A stretch of 60,403 nucleotides of DNA from NCBI GenBank assembly GCA_945901405.1, contig CAMDLH010000012.1, forward strand, positions 1 through 60,403, read 5' to 3'. The DNA comes from Bordetella parapertussis (GTDB lineage: Bacteria; Pseudomonadota; Gammaproteobacteria; Burkholderiales; SG8-41). The notes below the pieces were generated by a model. That model was not told the DNA's origin. It searched no databases and worked only from the letters and a program-made list of their open reading frames with translations. The position numbers and the translations under genes were made by a program. Shown here piece by piece: positions 32,868-41,600 of this stretch (the stretch's first letter is position 1; each line of letters opens with the position of its first letter).

Positions 32868-34090
32868 AGCAATTCTTCAAGCGGCGATTTTTCGGCGACG
32901 AGCCGCTGCCAACTGTTTTGCACGGCGAGTTCAATGGCGTCCGCCGTGTAGTAGCCGCCATTGACCTGAGTGCCATGAATGACGACGTTTCTGAAGCAGC
33001 GAAACAACTCCGCGTCTGGCGGCGTCCCGTCACGCCAGAAGGTATCCAGACTGCCTTGAAACGCCATGCCCGGCAGATTGTAAATCGCCTGGCCCAGCAC
33101 TATTGTCGGCCGCGCCATTTCTATGGCGGCCAACCCCGTGGTGCTGTTGACCGTGACGACCCCCAGCGCATGTTGCAGCAAGAGGCCGGTGTTGCCCGTC
33201 TCAAGGTAGTCGATGCGGCCGGTGAGCGACAGGGCGCCCGTCAGTCCAGCAATCACGCGCGTGAAGTTTACAAATCCGGGATCGTGCGGATGGTTCTTGA
33301 TCACCAGCCGCGTGTGCGGGGGCGCGTGCGCGGCGAACGAGCGCATTACGTGCTCGATGATTTGCGCCATGCTGGTAAAACTCGAGTAGTGCCGGATCTG
33401 CGCGTCGCTCTCCAGTTGCAGCGGCAGGCAGTAGTAGGGCGTGCGCGCGGACACCAGAGCCTCGATGAGCTGGCGGTCACGCGGAATTTGGCGGGGATAT
33501 TTCGCGAAGCGGCGCAGGTGTGCAAGATAGCCGATCCAGCGGTTATACGGGACGTGACTGTGGTAGTGCGGAAACGATATCGGATTTGCCAGATTCGCCA
33601 ATTCGTAGGCGATATCCGTTGTTGCGCGAGAGCGAAAGCCAAACGAGAAGGACTTGCCTTCGGGATAGTCAGGAACTTTCTTGCTGGTCGTGCGATACCA
33701 GTCTGGATCGCGCGGCAGACTGGAATTGCCGTTCACGCCATCGCGTTCCAACGTAATGAAGTAAGGACGAAAATAACCTTCTTCGTAGACGTGCGAGCGC
33801 AGATTATTCTTGCGCGCCAAGGTGATGGCTGGTGCGTTAACCGGACGGCGGTCGTTGTAGACGATGAAATCGGTAACGCCCAGCGCGTGCGCCTTGTGCT
33901 CAAGATAATCCGGAAGGTCTTCAAGCCCTCCGCGAAAATCAAACGCGGGATTGGCACCCCAGTAATCGCGGTCGCCACCGTTGAAATTGATCTTGTGTAC
34001 CTGATGCCCTTCCGAGATCAGCTTGTCGGCGAGACGGCGGAAAAAGTACGAGGTGCCGCCTTGCAGGAACAGGAATGTGCGTTTTGACAT
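32864..34090 (-). CDS. kpsS: KpsS/RkpJ-like capsule lipid-linker glycosyltransferase (Kdo transferase)
   Basis: A 408-residue protein of the capsule polysaccharide biosynthesis family. It opens FLFLQGGTSYFFRRLADKL and contains the diagnostic EEGYFRPYFITLERDGVN, the basic-acidic site VIKNHPHDPGF and the nucleotide-binding-like TVNSTTGLAAIEM. In E. coli KpsS adds the first beta-Kdo to phosphatidylglycerol at the cytoplasmic face of the inner membrane, starting the capsule linker. The usual partner KpsC is not in this window. It follows a GT4 gene by 41 bases and overlaps the SDR gene, so it is co-transcribed with the lipid genes. Confidence 0.88.
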   Translation of the reverse strand: MSKRTFLFLQGGTSYFFRRLADKLISEGHQVHKINFNGGDRDYWGANPAFDFRGGLEDLPDYLEHKAHALGVTDFIVYNDRRPVNAPAITLARKNNLRSHVYEEGYFRPYFITLERDGVNGNSSLPRDPDWYRTTSKKVPDYPEGKSFSFGFRSRATTDIAYELANLANPISFPHYHSHVPYNRWIGYLAHLRRFAKYPRQIPRDRQLIEALVSARTPYYCLPLQLESDAQIRHYSSFTSMAQIIEHVMRSFAAHAPPHTRLVIKNHPHDPGFVNFTRVIAGLTGALSLTGRIDYLETGNTGLLLQHALGVVTVNSTTGLAAIEMARPTIVLGQAIYNLPGMAFQGSLDTFWRDGTPPDAELFRCFRNVVIHGTQVNGGYYTADAIELAVQNSWQRLVAEKSPLEELL

Positions 34091-34131
34091 CAGGGTCGTG
34101 GCGTAATCAGGAAGCGCAATGCAGTAAAACG

Positions 34132-35295
34132 TTATCGGCTGGATGGTAACTGTTCGATGAACCTATCCACAATGCCCAGATGATCCGCCCAGCTTTTCGG
34201 CACAAAGCCTGCCATACGTTTACATTGCGCAGTCCTCGCGGCGCTGCCCGGCCGCGCGTACTCGGTGATGATCGACATCCATTTCGGGCCATCCAGAGGG
34301 TCGACATATTCAGGGATGTCCGCGGCAATCTCGCGAAAAACCGCCAGATCGCTGGCGATGACGGGCGTTCCCAGGCTGAGCGCTTCGACTATGGGTATGC
34401 CGAAGCCTTCGGTGAAGGATGGCAGCAACAATGCCTGGGCGTGGCGCAAATAGGTAACCAATTCGGCATCCGTGCAGGCGCCTTTCTCGATAACCACCCC
34501 TTTCAATGGTTCGCACCGCTCCAGCAGATCGACCACGTTTTCGCATTCCCAGCCGCGCTGCCCGATGATAACCAGTCGCGGTGCCAAAGCACCGGTGCAT
34601 TCGACCATGCGCCGCCAGATATTGAGCAGCATCCAGTGATTCTTGCGCGGCTCGATGCTGCCGACCATGACGAAATACGGCTGCGCGATGGGCCTGGGGC
34701 CTGCCGTGTACGCGGGCAGCCCGGATGCCAAGGGTGCTACGACCGCTGGCGGCAAGGGAAGATTGCTTCTCGCGGCAAAGCGCGTCAATTCGGTCAAGGT
34801 ATCCTGTGAATTTACGATAATGCCTTGCGCCATTATCAGTGCATTGCGAACGCGCCGCTCGTGATGGCCGCGCTCGCCGGGGCGGCAGAATTCAGAGTGG
34901 GTGAGCGGAATCAAATCATGCAGAAAAATCACCGCGCGTGCGCCACGGCGCACGAGGCCGGATGCATAGCGGGCGAATTCCAGCCCTTTGTGATCTGTAT
35001 TGAAAAGCACATCGCCAGCGACAGGCGCTCTTCGCAGCCAGCTAAAATAACCTATAAAAATCAATAAGATATAGCGCCATGATGTCAATTGCTTGAGGCC
35101 GAGCGCCAAGTCAAAGGCGTGCGCTGATTGCCGAGCTGACAGTACGGCGCTGAAAATACCGAGTGAGACCACGGCGCGCGCGCGATTGCGATAGTGCTGC
35201 GAATATTCGATGGTGATTCGGTCAATACCCGTAGGCAACTTGTTGGTCAGGCGCCGAAACAGCAGTCGCGAAAGGTCGATTAGAATAGCGGGCAC
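34132..35295 (-). CDS. GT4 glycosyltransferase
   Basis: A 387-residue GT-B enzyme. The conserved donor-side motif is MVGSIEPRKNHWMLLNIW and the C-terminal E-x7-E region is FTEGFGIPIVEALSLGTPVIAS. A hydrophobic stretch near residues 75-90 (YILLIFIGYFSWL) may touch the membrane. It begins with GTG and is the first gene of the minus-strand operon leading to kpsS and the lipid genes, so it may act early on the capsule linker. It shares the IEPRKN subfamily motif with the other GT4 enzymes of this locus. Confidence 0.85.
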   Translation of the reverse strand: MPAILIDLSRLLFRRLTNKLPTGIDRITIEYSQHYRNRARAVVSLGIFSAVLSARQSAHAFDLALGLKQLTSWRYILLIFIGYFSWLRRAPVAGDVLFNTDHKGLEFARYASGLVRRGARAVIFLHDLIPLTHSEFCRPGERGHHERRVRNALIMAQGIIVNSQDTLTELTRFAARSNLPLPPAVVAPLASGLPAYTAGPRPIAQPYFVMVGSIEPRKNHWMLLNIWRRMVECTGALAPRLVIIGQRGWECENVVDLLERCEPLKGVVIEKGACTDAELVTYLRHAQALLLPSFTEGFGIPIVEALSLGTPVIASDLAVFREIAADIPEYVDPLDGPKWMSIITEYARPGSAARTAQCKRMAGFVPKSWADHLGIVDRFIEQLPSSR

Positions 35296-35439
35296 TGTTT
35301 ACAAACAAACGTAGTTCATAAGAAGTAATGACTGGCTGCGTGGCAGCGAAACAAGCGTGTGAATCCCAGTCATTATATCGTTATAGCCACACATTGACCG
35401 GCTTGGCACCTTGGCGCTTGGCATCATTAAAACAATATC

Positions 35440-36348
35440 GTGACGGAAATCCTATTGCTGGGAAGTAGCGGGCAGGTTGGCCGGGAACTGCGCCGTGCGC
35501 TTGCGCCATTGGGGCGGGTGATGCCATGCACCCGAAGCGAAGCTGATCTTGAGCAGCCCCACACCTTGCGTGAGATTATCGCGAAAACGCGTCCAACCGT
35601 GATTGTCAATGCTGTGGCATATACGGCCGTTGATAAGGCGGAAACCGAGCAGGAACGGGCTTATTGCGTCAATGCTGAGGCGGTATCCATCCTGGCGAAC
35701 GAGGCATTGGCGCGTGAGGCACTTCTAATTCACTATTCCACGGATTATGTATTCGATGGGAGCAAGTCGGGCTTCTATCAGGAGAGTGATGCAACCAACC
35801 CGCTGAGTGTTTATGGCAAGACCAAGCTCGCCGGCGAATTGGCCATACAGTCGTCGGGGTGCCGGTACCTTATTTTTCGCACGTCGTGGGTCTTTTGCAA
35901 CCACGGCAACAATTTCGCCAGGACGATATTAAGACTTGCTTCAGAGCGACAGCAGTTAAGCGTCGTGGCGGATCAGATTGGTGCGCCGACGTCCGCCGAA
36001 TTGATTGCAGATGTGACCGCATGGTGTCTGGCGCGGATTCCACCAAAATTGCCCGATGCTACAAAGCTGTCTGGGATATATAATCTCGCTGCGTCAGGCG
36101 AGGTGAGTTGGTACGAATTCGCGGAATTTCTTGTCGCCGGTGCGATTGAACGTAGTGTGCCGCTGAAACTAGCGCCGCATTCGATTAAGGCGATATCAAC
36201 CGCCGAGTATCCGACTGCGGCGAGGCGACCGGCGAATTCCCGGTTGGATACCACACGCCTGCGCGAGGTGTTTGCGGTTGAGTTACCGCATTGGCAGTAC
36301 CACGCAAACCGATTTCTGGACGAATATGCACGATCAAGCAAGACATGA
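35440..36348 (+). CDS. rmlD: dTDP-4-dehydrorhamnose reductase
   Basis: A 302-residue SDR with [18 protein letters not shown], the segment [28 protein letters not shown] and the active-site YGKTKLAGE. It reduces dTDP-4-dehydro-L-rhamnose to dTDP-L-rhamnose. The GTG start lies 144 bases from the divergent GT4 gene, leaving room for two promoters. It overlaps rmlA by 4 bases (ATGA). rmlB and rmlC are not in the window and must lie elsewhere. Confidence 0.92.
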   Translation: MTEILLLGSSGQVGRELRRALAPLGRVMPCTRSEADLEQPHTLREIIAKTRPTVIVNAVAYTAVDKAETEQERAYCVNAEAVSILANEALAREALLIHYSTDYVFDGSKSGFYQESDATNPLSVYGKTKLAGELAIQSSGCRYLIFRTSWVFCNHGNNFARTILRLASERQQLSVVADQIGAPTSAELIADVTAWCLARIPPKLPDATKLSGIYNLAASGEVSWYEFAEFLVAGAIERSVPLKLAPHSIKAISTAEYPTAARRPANSRLDTTRLREVFAVELPHWQYHANRFLDEYARSSKT

Positions 36349-37229
36349 GTAAGCGCAAAGGAATCATACTGGCTGGCGGATCGGGCACGCGCCTGTATCC
36401 GGCGACGCTTGCGGTGTCGAAGCAGTTGCTGCCGATCTTTGACAAACCGATGATTTATTACCCGTTGACCACATTAATGTTGGCGGGAATCAGGGAAATT
36501 TTGATTATCTCGACCCCTCAAGATACGCCGCGATTTACGCAATTGCTGGGCGACGGCGCCCGCTGGGGTTGTCAGTTTCAGTATGCGGTGCAGCCATCGC
36601 CTGACGGGCTGGCGCAGGCATTCTTGATCGGGAAGTCTTTCATCGGCGGCGGTGACTGTGCGCTGGTGCTGGGGGACAATATTTTTTATGGACATGATTT
36701 CGCGGGCCTGATGAAACGCGCAGCGCAACGCACACATGGGGCGACGGTATTCGCCTATGCGGTGCACGATCCCGAACGCTCTGGCGTCGTAGAATTCGAC
36801 CGTGACGGCAAAGCCATCAGCATCGAGGAAAAACCCAAGAATCCAAAATCGCGCTATGCGGTTACCGGGCTGTATTTTTATGACAATCAGGTTGTTGAGA
36901 TAGCCCGTTCGATACGCCCATCCGCACGCGGTGAGCTGGAAATTACGGATGTGAATGTTCATTATCTGAATCGCGGTGAACTCAACGTCGAGGTCATGGG
37001 CCGCGGTTATGCCTGGCTGGATACCGGCACGCACGAGTCAATGCTGGATGCGAGCCAGTTCATCGAAACCATCGAACGGCGGCAGGGGCTGAAGGTGGCG
37101 TGCCCGGAGGAGATTGCTTGGCGGTCGGGCTGGGTTACCGATGCTGAATTGGAGGCGCTGGCGCAGCCGTTGGTTAAGACTGGCTACGGGCAATATTTGC
37201 AGGGGTTGTTGAAAGAGCGGGTATTTTGA
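36345..37229 (+). CDS. rmlA: Glucose-1-phosphate thymidylyltransferase
   Basis: A 294-residue nucleotidyltransferase: [30 protein letters not shown] holds the P-loop-like signature (quoted key parts GGSGTRL and KQLLP), followed by VLGDNIFYG and the substrate site [17 protein letters not shown]. It makes dTDP-glucose for L-rhamnose synthesis. The ATG at 36345 overlapping the rmlD stop is preferred to an upstream in-frame start at 36291. Confidence 0.93.
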   Translation: MSKRKGIILAGGSGTRLYPATLAVSKQLLPIFDKPMIYYPLTTLMLAGIREILIISTPQDTPRFTQLLGDGARWGCQFQYAVQPSPDGLAQAFLIGKSFIGGGDCALVLGDNIFYGHDFAGLMKRAAQRTHGATVFAYAVHDPERSGVVEFDRDGKAISIEEKPKNPKSRYAVTGLYFYDNQVVEIARSIRPSARGELEITDVNVHYLNRGELNVEVMGRGYAWLDTGTHESMLDASQFIETIERRQGLKVACPEEIAWRSGWVTDAELEALAQPLVKTGYGQYLQGLLKERVF

Positions 37230-37403
37230 GGGGCGTTGCCGCAAACATGCCATTGATCGATGCGTAAGCCCGGAGAAAAAAGGGGTAGGACATGCCTGTC
37301 CAGCCATATTACAATCGCGTTCTAATATAGGCAGGCATTCTTGGTGTCGTGCGTAAGAACGTTGGCAAATAATCATTTCAGTGAATTTCGCAGGTTGATT
37401 TCA

Positions 37404-38564
37404 ATGCAAGTCTTTGTATTCAGAATATCTGTTTTGCTTTTGCTTGGTTCGCTGACGTTGGCGGGGTGTTCGGGATTGCCTGGTGTCGGGTTTCTTCGCA
37501 ACGCCGTCGAGCCGAGCGTCGGCGAACCCAAGCTGGGCGGCATTCAGTTTGTTGAAATCACCGAACCCGTAGCACGAAAGCTGCTTGAGCAGCGTAAGAC
37601 CAAGGGATTCGCGGATACCTTGGGCGCCAAGGTCGTCAATACAGAGCGCTTCGCGCCGGGCGACATAATAGAGGTTTCCATATGGGAAGCGCCGCCTGCA
37701 TCGCTGTTCACAGGTGTGATTGACGCAAAAGGCGTGGCTAGCCCTGCAAGGGTAACCACCTTTCCCGAGCAAATGATCAGTAATGATGGCGTTGTGAATG
37801 TTCCGTTCGCGGGGCAGGTGCCCGTGGCGGGCAGATTGTCCACCGAGGTTGAAACGGAAATAATTCGCAGGCTTAAGGGGATTGCCAATCAACCACAGGT
37901 GCTTGTGCGCCGCATACGCAACCTGTCATCTGATGTAACGATAGTCGGCGAGGTGCCCAATAGCACGCGTATACCGCTAACGCCACGCGGCGAGAAATTG
38001 CTTGACGCACTTGCTGCGGCCGGTGGCGTGCGTCAGCCGGTTAACAAGATGACACTTCAGGTGACGCGCGGTCGCAATGTCTACTCCATGCCGCTTGAGG
38101 CGGTGATTAAAGACCCCAATCAAAACGTGCCCCTTCAACCTGGAGACGTGCTTACCGCGCTGTTTCAACCGAATAGCTTCATAGCGCTGGGTGCGAGCGG
38201 TAAGAACGAAGAGGTCAATTTTGAGGCTCAAGGAATAACGCTGTCGCAAGCGTTGGCGCGTGCGGGCGGATTGATCGATACGCGAGCGGATGCCTTGGGC
38301 GTGTTCATTTTTCGGTTTGAGTCGAAGGATGCCTTGCCTTGGCCGAAGGAGCCGGTGGCTACGACGCCTGAAGGGAAGGTGCCGGTTATTTATAGAGCCA
38401 ACCTGAATGATCCTGCCACGTTTTTTGTGGCGCAGTCATTTCATATGAACGACAAGGATGTGATGTATGTTTCCAATGCTTCTCTGGCGGAGTTGCAGAA
38501 GTTCTTGAATATACTGTCCACTGTACTTTATCCGCTGGCGATATTCAGATCAGTGACAAACTAG
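37404..38564 (+). CDS. Wza/KpsD-type polysaccharide export lipoprotein
   Basis: A 386-residue outer-membrane auxiliary protein. The ATG at 37404 gives a lipoprotein signal peptide ending in the lipobox SLTLAGC. The export domain starts around RFAPGDIIEVSIWEAPP, then SLBB-type segments SDVTIVGEVPNSTRIPL and FIALGASGKNEEVNF. It should form the channel that takes capsule across the outer membrane, working with the KpsE-like protein encoded at 53035-54192. It is separated from rmlA by 175 bases. Confidence 0.88.
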   Translation: MQVFVFRISVLLLLGSLTLAGCSGLPGVGFLRNAVEPSVGEPKLGGIQFVEITEPVARKLLEQRKTKGFADTLGAKVVNTERFAPGDIIEVSIWEAPPASLFTGVIDAKGVASPARVTTFPEQMISNDGVVNVPFAGQVPVAGRLSTEVETEIIRRLKGIANQPQVLVRRIRNLSSDVTIVGEVPNSTRIPLTPRGEKLLDALAAAGGVRQPVNKMTLQVTRGRNVYSMPLEAVIKDPNQNVPLQPGDVLTALFQPNSFIALGASGKNEEVNFEAQGITLSQALARAGGLIDTRADALGVFIFRFESKDALPWPKEPVATTPEGKVPVIYRANLNDPATFFVAQSFHMNDKDVMYVSNASLAELQKFLNILSTVLYPLAIFRSVTN

Positions 38565-38642
38565 GTTGCTCATTTTCTTGAGAACCAAATCTTACGTGGC
38601 ACTTGATCGGTGTGAATTGGATACGGAATCTGCCACTGCGGC

Positions 38643-38654
38643 GCACAATTGTGC
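38643..38654. promoter_or_regulatory. Perfect 12-bp palindrome before the giant glycosyltransferase gene
   Basis: GCACAATTGTGC lies 9 to 20 bases upstream of the ATG at 38664, where a ribosome binding site would normally be; no Shine-Dalgarno is visible. It could be an operator or an RNA hairpin. Chance occurrence is not excluded. Confidence 0.3.
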
Positions 38655-38663
38655 AATTTGACG

Positions 38664-41600
38664 ATGACAGAATCGTTTACCTCTTACGCACAGAATTTCG
38701 AAGATGTCATGTTATGGCGTGCTCTGAAGCATGTGCAACATGGATTCTATATTGATATTGGCGCCCAACACCCGTTAGTAGATTCGGTCAGCCTTGCGTT
38801 CTACGAACACGGATGGCAGGGTATACACGTCGAGCCGACGCCGACCTTTGCGCAACTGCTACGCGAAGCGCGCGGCGACGAAACAGTCATTCAAGCCGCA
38901 GTTGGGCGCAACCCCGCAATCCAGACGTTTTTTGAAATAGAAGGAACTGGTCTTTCGACGATTGACCGAGAAATCGCGGAAATTCATAAGTTGGCCGGCT
39001 TCAAGGTAAACGAAATTTCCGTTCCTGTTCTAACCTTGGCGAATATTTTTGAAACCTGCCCTGATCGCGAAATTCACTGGCTAAAGATAGACGTCGAAGG
39101 TGCTGAAGATATTGTCTTGAGGAGTTGGCGTCCATCGAAGGCGCGCCCTTGGATTGTGGTCGTAGAGAGCACGTTTCCCCTAACTCAGCGACAAACGCAC
39201 AGTTCTTGGGAGCCTGTGTTAAGAAAATATGGTTATGCTGCTGTCTATTTCGACGGGCTGAATCGTTATTATGTGTCAAAGGCACATCCTGAATTGAAAA
39301 GTGCTTTCTTAGTTCCGCCCAACGTGTTTGACGGTTTTTCACTTAATGGCACTGCCAGCGCCACCTTTCATAAGGTAATTGAGGCGCGTTACAAGGAAGA
39401 TGTCAGTACGATACGTACCGAGATGGAGGCTGCGAGGCAATTATCAATTGCCGAAGTCGAGCGCCTTAACTTGAATCTAGTCTCGCGGGAAGGTGCTTAC
39501 TCTGAAAAGGTAGATGAATTACGACTTGAATTGGAAGCCGCGCTTCGCGGATCGGTGCAACGTGAGCGTGAAGTTACTGCGCAACTATTGTCTATTCAGC
39601 AACAGGCGGCGCAAGACGGACTAGTGCTGGAACGCGAATCTAAAGCACGGGAGCTGGAGCTAACGCAACAGTGGCAGATTGCGCACAAGGAGCTTGCGCG
39701 CGCGCAGCAAGCGCAGATACAGCGTGAGCAGGAGTGGGCTGCGCAACTGTTGGCTGTTCAGCAACAGGCGGCACAAGACAGAGCGGAGCAGGAACGCAAC
39801 CATACTGAACACGAAAGAACTCTGCAGCGCCTGCACACCGAACGGGAAGATGTTTTCACAGAGAAACTGCAACACGTGCAACTCGAAATGCGCCGCGTTG
39901 AGCAAAATTTGGTAGAACATGCAAGCACGCTGAACAAAGAAATCGCTACTCTTCAAAACGAAAAGCAGGCTCTGGATCACAATCAGCAATTGCTGGCGCA
40001 ACGCCATCACGCTGAGCTCAAGACTAAAGTCGATGAAAACCAACGATTGACAGAAACCGTAGCAGCCCAAGAAGCGCAGTTCAAAATAGAAACCCAGGCT
40101 GAGCGGCAAACAAGCCTGCTCTTGCGTCAGTCTCTGGCTGAAATGCAGAAATCTTTGGAGCAAACGCACGCGTCGTTGACTTGGCGTTTGACCGCACCGT
40201 TACGCGCAGTCGCGCAACGCTTGTGGAATTCCGACAAGCCAGCAGTGGCCTTGAACCACGAAGCTGGCGTGTCGCCCATCTTTCCAATGGCTGGCGATTT
40301 AGTCACCGATGCTAAATCTAAGTCTATCGATAGCCACATCGGACAATTGCAGACAGAACTTATGGTTTCAGCTGACATTCCCCGCCCCTTGGTGCCAAAA
40401 ACAAGCTCCGCGCGAACGCTTGCGGACCTGCTAAATTTGGATGGCGAACAATTCATTGAAGGCGCTTACTACACGCTGCTGAATAGGCCCCCCGATCCTA
40501 CTGGACGCATGTTTTATCTTGATCGGCTTCTCAGTGGCGTGGCAAAGATGCAAATTCTGGATGAAATTAGCTCATCGACGGAGGCGCAAGCTTTGGGCGT
40601 CACGCTTTCGGGGTTGCAAAGTGCAATCAAGCGGCACAGACGCGCTCGCAGACCATTTCTTGGGTTATTGGCGCGGACGTTAAATGGGGTGGCGGGCAAT
40701 TCGGCCGCCGAGAAACGCATGCGCTCCCATGAGCAAAAATCGCTTCTGCTGGGAGAACAATTGGCCTTGCGCCTCGATCAAGGATTACTTAGATTACACA
40801 AGTTGATCGTTGAGCAGGGCGAGCAACTATTGGCAGCAATGCCTCGGCCCTTAACTGAAACTGGCTCATTGGCGGCCAAGGTCGCGGCAAATGTTGAGAC
40901 TAAAAAATCGCCAACTTTGGCAAACGGTTCCGCACGCTCAACCACTTCACTGACGGAAAAAACTTCGGCAATCGTTGACGTGGATTGCAATGTAATGCCT
41001 GTTCAGATTGGCACTGTCTACTATTTTGTAGACCACACGATACAGTGCCCGATAAATACAGGCATGCAGCGTGTCGTCAGGAAGCTTGGTAGATATTTAT
41101 ACGAGTCCGGCGTATCGATTAAATTTGTTAAATGGGACGCCGGGTTGCAAGCGCTAGTTCTCGTTAATCACAACGACTTAAACCACCTCTCGAAATGGCA
41201 TGGTCCAGAACTCAATGTCGAGTCAATGCGAAGCTATCCTCAAGCAGAGCATGCCCCTGTTTTGATCGATCCCCATAAATCAGATGGCCAACAATGGTTG
41301 GTTGTTCCGGAAGTTACGCATGTTACCTATCACCAAACTCCCGTGACCCTGGATATTATTACGACCGCAAATCGTTTGGGGCTTAAAACCGCCTTTGTAT
41401 ACTATGACGCAATTCCGCTCCGGCTGACCGAATATAAAGAGGCGGCTGAAAAGCATGAGATGTACATGCAACATCTTTTACTCGCGAATTTAATTGTTCC
41501 GATTTCATCGAGATCTGCTGTCGAATTGACTGATTTCTTTGACATACATCAAATGTGTCGAACAAACAAACCCAGAATTGAGACAATTTGTTTACCGGGC

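Noticed and set aside
32846..34087. A 413-codon open frame on the plus strand opposite the kpsS-like gene
   Set aside because: It mirrors the minus-strand gene, which has clear KpsS motifs, codon-consistent composition and operon context; the plus-strand translation has no recognisable domain and is Arg-rich.
37230..38663. Search for a JUMPstart/ops element in front of the polysaccharide export genes
   Set aside because: No convincing GGCGGTAGCGTG-like sequence was found by reading the intergenic regions.
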